From Nocardiopsis suaedae (lineage in GTDB: Bacteria > Actinomycetota > Actinomycetes > Streptosporangiales > Streptosporangiaceae): DNA of 51,881 bases. The number at the start of each line of letters is the position of its first letter. The stretch's first letter is position 1. This document shows positions 18,411-25,463 of the stretch, piece after piece. Location of the stretch: positions 1 through 51,881 of the forward strand of contig NZ_JAQFWP010000050.1 of NCBI RefSeq assembly GCF_027706745.1. The letters are read 5' to 3'. The notes under the pieces were generated by a model that had not been told where the DNA came from, ran no database searches, and saw only the letters and a list, made by a program, of their open reading frames with translations. The translations under genes were made by a program, and so were the position numbers.

Positions 18411-19115
18411 ATGCCGACGACCGATACCGCTCGCAACGTCCCCCGCCCCTCGCTCCCGGTCAATTCCTGGGCGATCCTGGGGCTGCTCTCCTTCGGGACG
18501 GAGCTCTCCGGCTACCAGCTCCGCCAGTGGGCGGAGAACATCCTCGGCTACTTCCACAGTGTCCCGGCGATGAGCCAGATCTACACGGAACTGCAGCGGC
18601 TGGAGCGCCACGGCTACGTACACCACCGCAGCGTCCCGGTCGCCGACGCCCCGGTGGGGACGCGCAGCGCCCGCGCCAAGCGCGGCTACGAGATCACCCC
18701 CGAGGGCCGGGAGGCGCTGGCGGCCTGGATCCGCGACGTCCCGGTCGAGTACCCCACCGCCCGCAACGGCGCGATGCTGCGGGTCTGGCTGGGCGCCTAC
18801 GCCGACCCCGAGCGGCTCCGGGAGATCGTGTCAGAGCACCGCGACCGTTCCGAGGAGATGCGGGCCTCCGCCGAGGCGTCCAACCGCATCGCTGAACACG
18901 ACTACGCCCGGCACCGTTTCGCGACCCTGGTGACCTCGTGGGCCGAGCGGCGCTACGCCGCGGAGCGCGACCTGGCCAAGGAGGTCCTCTCGGAGCTGGA
19001 CGAGCTGCTCTACGCCCTTGGGGGCACGGACAACGGGCCCCCGGACGGCTCTGAGGACGACGACGGCGCGGCCGCCCCGGCATCGTCGCGGGCCGAGCAG
19101 CGCACCAACTCGTAA
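18411..19115 (+). CDS. PadR-family transcriptional regulator
   Basis: A 234-residue protein with an N-terminal winged helix (SWAILGLLSFGTELSGYQLR, MSQIYTELQRLERHG, KRGYEITPEGREAL) and a C-terminal helical dimerisation domain (VSEHRDRSEEM to LAKEVLSELDELLY), typical of the longer PadR/Vir type. ATG 18411 is preferred over GTG 18402 because of the -10 box 7 bp upstream. The last about 30 residues are Asp/Ser/Ala-rich and are encoded by DNA that also encodes the C-terminus of the opposing SpoU gene. It is divergent from the 2-hydroxyacid dehydrogenase, a plausible target. Confidence 0.88.
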   Translation: MPTTDTARNVPRPSLPVNSWAILGLLSFGTELSGYQLRQWAENILGYFHSVPAMSQIYTELQRLERHGYVHHRSVPVADAPVGTRSARAKRGYEITPEGREALAAWIRDVPVEYPTARNGAMLRVWLGAYADPERLREIVSEHRDRSEEMRASAEASNRIAEHDYARHRFATLVTSWAERRYAAERDLAKEVLSELDELLYALGGTDNGPPDGSEDDDGAAAPASSRAEQRTNS

Positions 19116-19915
19116 CAGGCGATCGCCGCGGCCGCGGTGACGTTGAACGAGTCGACGTCGCGCCCGGCCATGGGGATGCGCACGCGCGCGTCGGCCTGGC
19201 CCAGCCAGCGGGACGAGAGCCCGTCGCCCTCAGTGCCCAGCAGCAGCGCGGCCGGCCGCCCCGCCTCGGCGGCCAGCGCGTCGCCGATCGGGACGGAGTC
19301 CTCCCCCGGTGTCAGGGCGAGGATGCGCAGGCCGCGCTCGCGCAGCTCCCCCAGTCCTTCGCGCCAGTCGTCCATACGGGCGTAAGGGAGGGTGAACACC
19401 GACCCCATGGAGACCTTGACCGACCGGCGGTACAGGGGGTCGGCGCACCTGGGCGACAGCAGGACCGCATCGACCCCGAGCCCGGCGGCGCTGCGGAAGA
19501 TGGCGCCGACGTTGGTGTGGTCGACGATGTCCTCGAGGACGACGACGCTGCGCGCCCCTTCGAGGACGTCCCCCACAGCGGGCAGGGGGCTCCGGTGGAA
19601 GGACCCGAGGGCGCCGCGGTGCAGGTGGAATCCGACCAGCCCTCGGGCGACCTCTTCGGAGACGATGTAGACGGGCGCGTCGCCCCGGTCGAGCACATCG
19701 TCGAGCAGGTCGCCGAGGGCCTCGCGGCGGCGCTCGGTGAGCAGCAGCGACCGCGGCACGAAACCCGCCCGCAGCGCGCGGCGGATGACCTTGTCCCCTT
19801 CGGCCATGAAGAGCCCGTGCTCGGACTCCAGGCTCTTGCGCAGAGTGACGTCCCGCAGCCCGACATAGTCGGCCAGGCGGGGGTCGCGGGGGTCGGTGAC
19901 CTCGATGGCGTCCAT
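19010..19915 (-). CDS. SpoU/TrmH-family RNA 2'-O-methyltransferase
   Basis: A 301-residue SPOUT-class methyltransferase acting on tRNA or rRNA with S-adenosylmethionine. The three motifs are VLEDIVDHTNVGAIFRSA, LLGTEGDGLS and IPMAGRDVDSFNVTAAAAIA. The N-terminal part matches the RNA-binding substrate domain (AEGDKVIRRALRAG). Start ATG 19915 with a weak GGTGG upstream. The 3' end overlaps the convergent padR gene by 106 bp, where both proteins have unstructured tails. Confidence 0.9.
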   Translation of the reverse strand: MDAIEVTDPRDPRLADYVGLRDVTLRKSLESEHGLFMAEGDKVIRRALRAGFVPRSLLLTERRREALGDLLDDVLDRGDAPVYIVSEEVARGLVGFHLHRGALGSFHRSPLPAVGDVLEGARSVVVLEDIVDHTNVGAIFRSAAGLGVDAVLLSPRCADPLYRRSVKVSMGSVFTLPYARMDDWREGLGELRERGLRILALTPGEDSVPIGDALAAEAGRPAALLLGTEGDGLSSRWLGQADARVRIPMAGRDVDSFNVTAAAAIACYELVRCSARDDAGAAAPSSSSEPSGGPLSVPPRA

Positions 19916-19998
19916 GGGCCACCATTCTCGCCGATCCCCGAACCGCTGATCCCGGGCGGCGCTCCCCTGCGGGTGCCGGGCGCACCGGGGCAAGCGGG

Positions 19999-20538
19999 TC
20001 AGGGGGCGGCGTCGGCCACCGCGTCCATCAGGGGCCGCAGGCGCTGCCAGCGGACCTCTTCGCAGGAGTCGGCGCGGGTGACCTCGGTGTCGATCTCCTC
20101 GCCGCCCCACTCGCCGGCGACGTGGGCCTGTCCGGGCCCGTAGTCGTGGTCCTCCTCGCACACGGCGTCCTCGGGGACCTCGTCGAACAGCCCGATGCCG
20201 TCGCTCTCGGCGGTCTCCGCCTGGACGAGGGCGAGGTCGGCGCAGACGCCGGGGTCGGCGGAGGCGTCGCCGGTGCAGGTGATGTTCTGGATGTAGGCGC
20301 GCTCCCCCGTGGTCAGCCGCACCTGGAGTTCCGCGGTGGGCGCCTCGGGGTCCTCCTGCACGGACTCGCTGACGGTGTCGAGCGATCCGGCGGCCGACGC
20401 CCCGGTCTCGGGCGGGGTGGGCAGGAGGGACAGGACCGCGCCGAGCACCCACGCGACGGCTCCGCCTGCGCATACCGCCCCGAGCACGGCGGGGCCGATC
20501 GCGCGGGGGGACCGGCGCCGGGGGTTCTGCTTGGACAT
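19999..20538 (-). CDS. Membrane-anchored subtilisin-inhibitor-like (SSI) protein
   Basis: A 179-residue protein. Residues about 12-40 are a hydrophobic helix that may be a signal anchor. The C-terminal half resembles Streptomyces subtilisin inhibitors: ITCTGDASADPGVCADL, then a Cys near VPEDAVCEED, YGPGQAHVAGEW (family pattern YDPV..TVDGVW) and a final Cys in ADSCEEVRW, giving the four expected Cys. The reactive-site region is acidic (CEEDHD), unlike Met/Lys/Arg P1 inhibitors, so protease target, if any, would differ. ATG 20538 chosen as the start just before the charged anchor. Confidence 0.65.
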   Translation of the reverse strand: MSKQNPRRRSPRAIGPAVLGAVCAGGAVAWVLGAVLSLLPTPPETGASAAGSLDTVSESVQEDPEAPTAELQVRLTTGERAYIQNITCTGDASADPGVCADLALVQAETAESDGIGLFDEVPEDAVCEEDHDYGPGQAHVAGEWGGEEIDTEVTRADSCEEVRWQRLRPLMDAVADAAP

Positions 20539-20615
20539 GGATGCCACTCTACGTAGTCGGGCGATTACTTTTCGACGTGAGGCGGCGCTTCGTCCACTGG
20601 TCCCGGATCCCCCCC

Positions 20616-20677
20616 AGGGCGTGTTGTGCGGGCCATGGCCGCCGCACACGGCGTCCATGGCCCGCACAACACGCCCT
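20616..20677. repeat. 62-bp palindromic element with 23-bp perfect arms
   Basis: The arm 20616-20638 (begins AGGGCGTGTTGTGCGG) is the exact reverse complement of 20655-20677. The 16-bp centre contains a further GCCG/CGGC pairing. It lies in the 316-bp gap between the divergent SSI-like and SBP-VWA genes. It is not followed by T residues and is not at a gene 3' end, so it does not look like a terminator. Its ends recall IS terminal inverted repeats, suggesting a MITE-like element. Confidence 0.85.
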
Positions 20678-20801
20678 AGCACCCCGGGGCCCTCCCCGGT
20701 GCGCCTACCACGGGACGTGTCAAGCACCGACCACGCATACTAGCCACTTCCGTCAAACCCGGCGCCACCCGGTCCGGACTCGGCCGCCTCTTCTCCTCAC
20801 C

Positions 20802-20819
20802 CCTTACTAGACAGTAAGG
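20802..20819 (+). promoter_or_regulatory. Inverted-repeat operator, TetR-like
   Basis: CCTTACT-AGAC-AGTAAGG is a perfect 7-bp inverted repeat 35 bp before the GTG of the first SBP-VWA gene. The TTACTNNNNAGTAA core is typical of TetR-family operators. It probably overlaps the promoter. No TetR gene is in the window. Confidence 0.6.
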
Positions 20820-20854
20820 TCGCGCCAAGCACGCCCCACCCCCGGAGAAGCCCC

Positions 20855-22582
20855 GTGTCCAGCGGCCGACACCGCATCGAACGGCGCGGCGGGTCCCGCG
20901 CCCGCAAAGCGCTGACCTCACCCCTCGGCCTCACCGCCATCGCCGTGGCCGTGATCGCCGCCGCCAGCCTCGCCGTGCCCGCGGCGCTGCGCATGGCCGA
21001 CTGCGGTGAGACGCGCTATCTGCGCATCTCCAGCACGCTGAGCATGGCGCCGCTCATGCGGCAGGCCGCCGACGAGTTCAACGGACGCCAGGCCTCCTAC
21101 GACGGCGTCTGCGTGCTGGCGCAGGCCGACGAGACCGCTCCGCACCGCATCATGACCGAGCTGTCCGGCGGGCCGGGCGGCTCCACGGTGCGCCCGGACG
21201 TGTGGGTGCCCGAGTCCTCGGCCTGGGTTGAGCTGGCGCGGGTCTCCGAGAGCGGCGCGCAGACCGTGGAGACCGAACCGCGCTCCCTGGCCGCGTCCCC
21301 GGTGGTGCTGGCCGCCCCCGAGGGCGCGGAGGGCCTCGAGGCGTCCGGCGGCAGCGCCTGGGACCTCCTCCTGCCCGACGGGCGCGACCCCGACCGCCCC
21401 ATGGTGATGGTCGACCCCAACCGGGGCGTCGACGGCATGGCCGCCATGCACGCGGTCCGCCGGGAGCTGGGAACCGGGGACGACGCCGACACCGCCATGA
21501 CGGATTTCGTGCGCGACGTGCAGCTGGACACCGCGTTCGGCGAGATCGACCCCGCCGGGCTCTTCCCTGCCTCCGGCTCCGGCGACCCGGAGAACGCGCC
21601 CCTGGCGGTCCTGCCCGAGCAGGCGGTCGCCGCCTACAACACCGGGTCCCCGGAGACGCCGCTGCGCGCGCTGTATCCGCCCGAGGGCACCGTCATGCTC
21701 GACTACCCGTTCGTGGCCACCGGCGACGACCCGCGCATGCGGCGGGCCGCCGACGACCTCTACGGGATCCTGCAGCAGCCCGCCTACAGGGAGCGCATGC
21801 GGGAGTACGGCTTCCGCGACCCCGACGGGACGGCGGCCCGGCCGCTGGCCGACACCGCCGGGATCGAGGCCGAGGTCCCCGAGACCCACGACGACCTGAC
21901 CGGGGACGCGCTGCTCACCTCGCTGGACGACTGGAACCGGCTGTCCATGCAGTCGCGCACCATCGTGCTGGCCGACGTGTCCGAGGCGATGGCCGAGGAC
22001 CTCAACGGCGGGCCCAGCCGCCTTGAGGTGACCCGCGGCGCCGCCGAGACCGGGCTGGCGCTGTTCCCCGACCAGACCGACATGGGCCTGTGGCTGATGT
22101 CGGAGGAGTTCGGCGCGGACGGGCGCGAGGTCGGGTCCCCTCCCGGGCCGCTGGAGGAGGCGGTGGGCGACGGGGGCTCCACCCGCCGCGAGGAGCTGCA
22201 GGAGGTCGCCCGCGACATCGAGGTCGCCGGGGGCGGCTCCCGGCTCTACGACAACATCCTGGACGCCTACCGGGAGGTGGAGGAGGGCTACGACGAGGAC
22301 CGGATCAACTCGGTCATCGTGCTCACGGCCGGATCCGACGGCGGGTCCAGCGACATCTCCCACGACGAGCTCGTCGCCGAGCTGCAGGACCGCTTCGACC
22401 CCGAGCGGCCGGTGACCATGTTCATCATCGCCTTCGGCGCCCAGTCCGACCGCGAGGAACTGGCCGAGATCGCCCGCGCGACCAGCGGCACCCTGTCGGT
22501 CACCGACGACCCCGGGGAGATCGGCGACATCTTCCTCAGCTCGATCTCGCGGCGGCTGTGCGTGCCCGACTGCGGCACCTGA
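20855..22582 (+). CDS. Membrane-anchored SBP-VWA protein with degenerate MIDAS
   Basis: A 575-residue protein: cytoplasmic basic N-terminus, one transmembrane helix (about 22-45), an extracellular periplasmic-binding-protein-like domain (YLRISSTLSMAPLMRQAADEF to about 320) and a C-terminal von Willebrand A domain (about 365-565). The MIDAS is broken: DxSxS reads DVSEA and the TDG position reads TAGSDG. GTG 20855 follows GGAGAAG. It shares domain order with the following gene, a clear tandem duplicate. Function of this actinobacterial family is not established. Confidence 0.82.
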   Translation: MSSGRHRIERRGGSRARKALTSPLGLTAIAVAVIAAASLAVPAALRMADCGETRYLRISSTLSMAPLMRQAADEFNGRQASYDGVCVLAQADETAPHRIMTELSGGPGGSTVRPDVWVPESSAWVELARVSESGAQTVETEPRSLAASPVVLAAPEGAEGLEASGGSAWDLLLPDGRDPDRPMVMVDPNRGVDGMAAMHAVRRELGTGDDADTAMTDFVRDVQLDTAFGEIDPAGLFPASGSGDPENAPLAVLPEQAVAAYNTGSPETPLRALYPPEGTVMLDYPFVATGDDPRMRRAADDLYGILQQPAYRERMREYGFRDPDGTAARPLADTAGIEAEVPETHDDLTGDALLTSLDDWNRLSMQSRTIVLADVSEAMAEDLNGGPSRLEVTRGAAETGLALFPDQTDMGLWLMSEEFGADGREVGSPPGPLEEAVGDGGSTRREELQEVARDIEVAGGGSRLYDNILDAYREVEEGYDEDRINSVIVLTAGSDGGSSDISHDELVAELQDRFDPERPVTMFIIAFGAQSDREELAEIARATSGTLSVTDDPGEIGDIFLSSISRRLCVPDCGT

Positions 22583-22610
22583 GCCGCCCGGGACCCGACA
22601 ACCGAAACCG

Positions 22611-22652
22611 GGTCACGAGGGCGGACCGAAACTCGGCCCTCCGGGTGTGACC
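22611..22652 (+). terminator. Hairpin between the SBP-VWA paralogs
   Basis: GGTCAC plus GAGGGC (22611-22622) pair with GCCCTC (22636-22641) and GTGACC (22647-22652), with a 5-nt bulge. It starts about 30 bp after the upstream stop and may terminate or attenuate read-through into the second paralog. Confidence 0.5.
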
Positions 22653-22744
22653 AGCCATCCCCCCGTAATCGGACTTCGCTACCCTTACGAGGCACACGTC
22701 ACAAACCCCCCACGACCCCGACCCCCACCACATCGAGGACCACC

Positions 22745-24538
22745 TTGGGACGCCACCGCGGTAATCACGCAGACGACGGAGACGCCGACCCGCGCGGTGC
22801 CGAGGGCCGCAGCCGGCGGCGCCGGCGCCGCGGCGGTGCCGTCGCCGCGCTCTCCTCGGCCGTGGCCATCATCCTGGCCGTCGGCCTCACCGGCACCTAC
22901 ATCTTCCTCAACCAGAGCGGTTGCAGCGGGCAGGACGTCACCCTCGACGTCGCCGTGAGCCCCGAGCTCACCACCGCGGTGCAGGGGGTGGCCCAGGAGT
23001 TCAACGAGCAGGACTACGCGGTCGACGGCCAGTGCGTGCGCGTCAGCGCGCGCGGCATCGCCTCCGCCGACGTCGCCTATGGCATCACCGGCGGCGGTCC
23101 CACCATGGGCGACACCGAGTCCCAGGTGTGGATCCCCGACTCCTCCCTGTGGGTCAACTTCGTCAAGGAGAACTCCGGCGACGGCGTCGTCGACGACACC
23201 GGCACCTCTGTGGCCTCCTCCCCACTGGTCCTGGCGCAGCCCGAGAAGGTCGCCGAGAAGGACGACGACAAGGCCTCCTGGAAGACGCTGGTGCCCACCG
23301 CCGCCCCCGGCGCGGACGGGGACGACACCGACGTGCGCCTGGTGGACCCGGTGCGCAGCTCCTCCGGACTGGCCACGCTCGCCCTGGTCTCCGACGCCAT
23401 CGGCGGCGGCGACGAGGAGGGCCAGGCCCAGCTGGTGGCGGCCATCCAGGCCCTGCAGGAGGGCGCCACCCCGAGCGAGGAGGCCGCCTTCGAGGCGTTC
23501 GCCGAGCAGAGCGCGGGCGACGGCGCCTCCCCCGTGCTGGTCCTGTCCGAGCAGGCCGCCGCCCGCTACAACCAGGACCACGCCGACGCCCCCGCGCGCG
23601 TGCGCTACCCCGACAGCGGCTCCTACAGCCTCGACTACCCCTACGTCACCCGCACCGACGACCCGCTGACCACGCGCGCCGCCCAGGTGTTCCGGGGCGC
23701 GCTCGAAGAGGACGCGGCGCAGAAGCGCTTGCAGCGCGAAGGCTTCCGAACGGCGGACGGGAAGGCCGACTCCGGAGCGCTCCCCGAGGCCCAGGGGTTC
23801 CAGGCCGACATCCCCGAGAACCTGCCCACGCCCAACAACGAGACCGTGGAGCGGCTGACCCAGGCCTGGAACCAGTTCAAGCTCGGGACGCGACTGCTGA
23901 CCATCGTGGACGTGTCGGGGTCGATGCTGGAGGAGGTCCCCGGCACCGGGATGAGCCGGATGCAGGTCACCACGGCCGCCGCCGACCAAGGGCTGTCGCT
24001 GTTCAACGACCGCACCGAGCTGGGGCTGTGGGAGTTCTCCACGGGCCTCGACGGCGACCGGGACCACCGCGAGCTGCTGCCGGTCGGGGAGCTGGCGGGC
24101 GAGGGCGCCGAGACCGCCACCCACCGCCAGGACGTCGCCGCCGAACTGGCGGCGCTGGAGCCGGTGCCCGACGGCAACACCGGGCTGTACGACACCTACC
24201 TGGCCGCCTACCGGGAGATGGCCTCCTCCTACAAGTCCGACAAGGTCAACGCGATCCTGATGCTGACCGACGGCAACAACGACGACCCGGACGGGGTCTC
24301 CCTCAAGGAGCTGGCCTCCACCATCGAGGAGGAGTCCAACCCCCACCACCCGATCCCGGTGTTCACCATCGCCTTCGGCCCGGGCATCGATCTGGAGCCG
24401 ATGGAGAAGGTGGCCGAACTGACCGGCGGCGAGGCCTACAAGACCGAGAACCCGGCCGAGATCGGCGACATCTTCCTGCAGGCCTTCTCCCAGCGCCTGG
24501 AGAACCAGCAGGGCGGGCAGGGGCAGGCGGGCTCCTGA
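22745..24538 (+). CDS. Membrane-anchored SBP-VWA protein with intact MIDAS
   Basis: A 597-residue paralog of the preceding protein: basic N-terminus (RSRRRRRRGG), a transmembrane helix (about 30-55), a substrate-binding-like domain (VTLDVAVSPELTTAVQGVA onward) and a VWA domain from about residue 380. The metal site is complete: DVSGSM, the downstream Thr, and LTDGNND. Its start is a TTG with GAGGACC upstream. VWA domains bind protein partners through a divalent metal, so this copy should be able to do so while its neighbour should not. The ligand of the SBP domain is unknown. Confidence 0.85.
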   Translation: MGRHRGNHADDGDADPRGAEGRSRRRRRRGGAVAALSSAVAIILAVGLTGTYIFLNQSGCSGQDVTLDVAVSPELTTAVQGVAQEFNEQDYAVDGQCVRVSARGIASADVAYGITGGGPTMGDTESQVWIPDSSLWVNFVKENSGDGVVDDTGTSVASSPLVLAQPEKVAEKDDDKASWKTLVPTAAPGADGDDTDVRLVDPVRSSSGLATLALVSDAIGGGDEEGQAQLVAAIQALQEGATPSEEAAFEAFAEQSAGDGASPVLVLSEQAAARYNQDHADAPARVRYPDSGSYSLDYPYVTRTDDPLTTRAAQVFRGALEEDAAQKRLQREGFRTADGKADSGALPEAQGFQADIPENLPTPNNETVERLTQAWNQFKLGTRLLTIVDVSGSMLEEVPGTGMSRMQVTTAAADQGLSLFNDRTELGLWEFSTGLDGDRDHRELLPVGELAGEGAETATHRQDVAAELAALEPVPDGNTGLYDTYLAAYREMASSYKSDKVNAILMLTDGNNDDPDGVSLKELASTIEEESNPHHPIPVFTIAFGPGIDLEPMEKVAELTGGEAYKTENPAEIGDIFLQAFSQRLENQQGGQGQAGS

Positions 24539-24560
24539 CCCCGGAGCCCGCCGCGCCCGT

Positions 24561-24594
24561 GACCGCCCGTGGCCGGATTCGGCCACGGGCGGTC
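24561..24594 (+). terminator. Hairpin terminator after the second SBP-VWA gene
   Basis: A 14-bp perfect stem (24561-24574 with 24581-24594) and loop GGATTC, starting 22 bp after the stop. Confidence 0.85.
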
Positions 24595-24727
24595 CGGATA
24601 TTCGGCCCGAAACCCCGTGCCCGTGACCGATACATCCCTGTTCCCCACCCCCCGGGACCTATGGACTAATCGCCCGGCCTCGCGTACTCAGAAGAGTGGT
24701 TGTGCTGTGCGACGGAGGGTGGCGGCC

Positions 24728-25405
24728 GTGGCCGACGCATGGATGCCGGGCGCAGGGAGGGTGGAGTGCTCCTTCACCCCGGAGGGGCCGTTCCACGGGG
24801 GCGCGCCCCGCGCGGTATGGCGGACCACGGAGTCGGATCCGGCGGAACTCACCGCGCGCGCGGTGGCCGAGCGCCTCGACTCCGACGGACGCACCGCGCA
24901 CCTGGTCTGGAACCCCCTCCTCGGCGAGACCGTCCAGCTCCTCCCGGCCACCGCGCCGGCCAGCGGCGAGCTGCCCGGCGACGGGACCGACCACGCGCAC
25001 GAAGGGCGCACGTGCGTGATCATCGCCGTGGTGGGCCGCGCACGGGACCCGTTCACCGATGGGCCCCTGAACGGGGTCGAGGCGATCCTCAGGTGGCTGG
25101 CCACCTGGGAGGTGGCGCGCGCGTGGCCGCCCGGTCCCCCGCCGCCGTTCGCGACGCCGGTGCGCGACCCGGCCGCGGAGCGGGCGTGGGGGCGCTCGGG
25201 CCACTTCGGCGCATCGCAGGTGCCGGGGTCGGCCGAGCACGGCCCCGGCGCGATCGACGTCCGCCACCTCTTGGACGCCGCCCGGGAGCGCCCCAAGGCG
25301 CGCCTGTCCGGGCCGCGCGGCCGCCCGGCGCCGCGGCAGCGGGGGTCGGCGCGCCCGGAGGCCGCCGACGGGGCGCTCTCCGAGTCGTACGCGCTCGGCC
25401 GCTGA
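24728..25405 (+). CDS. Amidase/PGRP-like protein without export signal
   Basis: A 225-residue protein that resembles actinobacterial and phage-type peptidoglycan-recognition or amidase-like proteins: ETVQLLPATAPA, the strand GRTCVIIAVVGRA, and GHFGASQVPG near residue 160, a slot that reads GHFGHSQVP in relatives (so a His is Ala here). GTG 24728 is preferred because GGAGGG lies 8 bp upstream; GTG 24707 is an alternative. No signal peptide, so a lysin needing other export, or a non-catalytic relative, are both possible. The tail is basic and disordered. Confidence 0.55.
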   Translation: MADAWMPGAGRVECSFTPEGPFHGGAPRAVWRTTESDPAELTARAVAERLDSDGRTAHLVWNPLLGETVQLLPATAPASGELPGDGTDHAHEGRTCVIIAVVGRARDPFTDGPLNGVEAILRWLATWEVARAWPPGPPPPFATPVRDPAAERAWGRSGHFGASQVPGSAEHGPGAIDVRHLLDAARERPKARLSGPRGRPAPRQRGSARPEAADGALSESYALGR

Positions 25406-25450
25406 GCCCGCCGGACCACCGGCGGGGACCTGCAAGGTCGCCGTACCCCT

Positions 25451-25456
25451 TAGTCT
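25451..25456 (+). promoter_or_regulatory. -10 box for leaderless transcript of the DUF2510 gene
   Basis: TAGTCT lies exactly 7 bp before ATG 25464, with no Shine-Dalgarno in between, the arrangement expected of a leaderless mRNA. Confidence 0.55.
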
Positions 25457-25463
25457 GTCGCCC

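Noticed and set aside
19010-20473. Upstream extension of the SpoU gene to 487 codons
   Set aside because: Sequence before ATG 19915 is Arg-rich and overlaps the SSI-like gene; the methyltransferase domain begins after it.
20616-20677. Palindrome as a simple terminator of the SSI-like gene
   Set aside because: It lies upstream of that minus-strand gene, not at its 3' end.
22685-24586. 633-codon minus-strand frame opposite the second SBP-VWA gene
   Set aside because: Gly/Val/Leu-biased shadow of the real gene; domains exist only on the plus strand.
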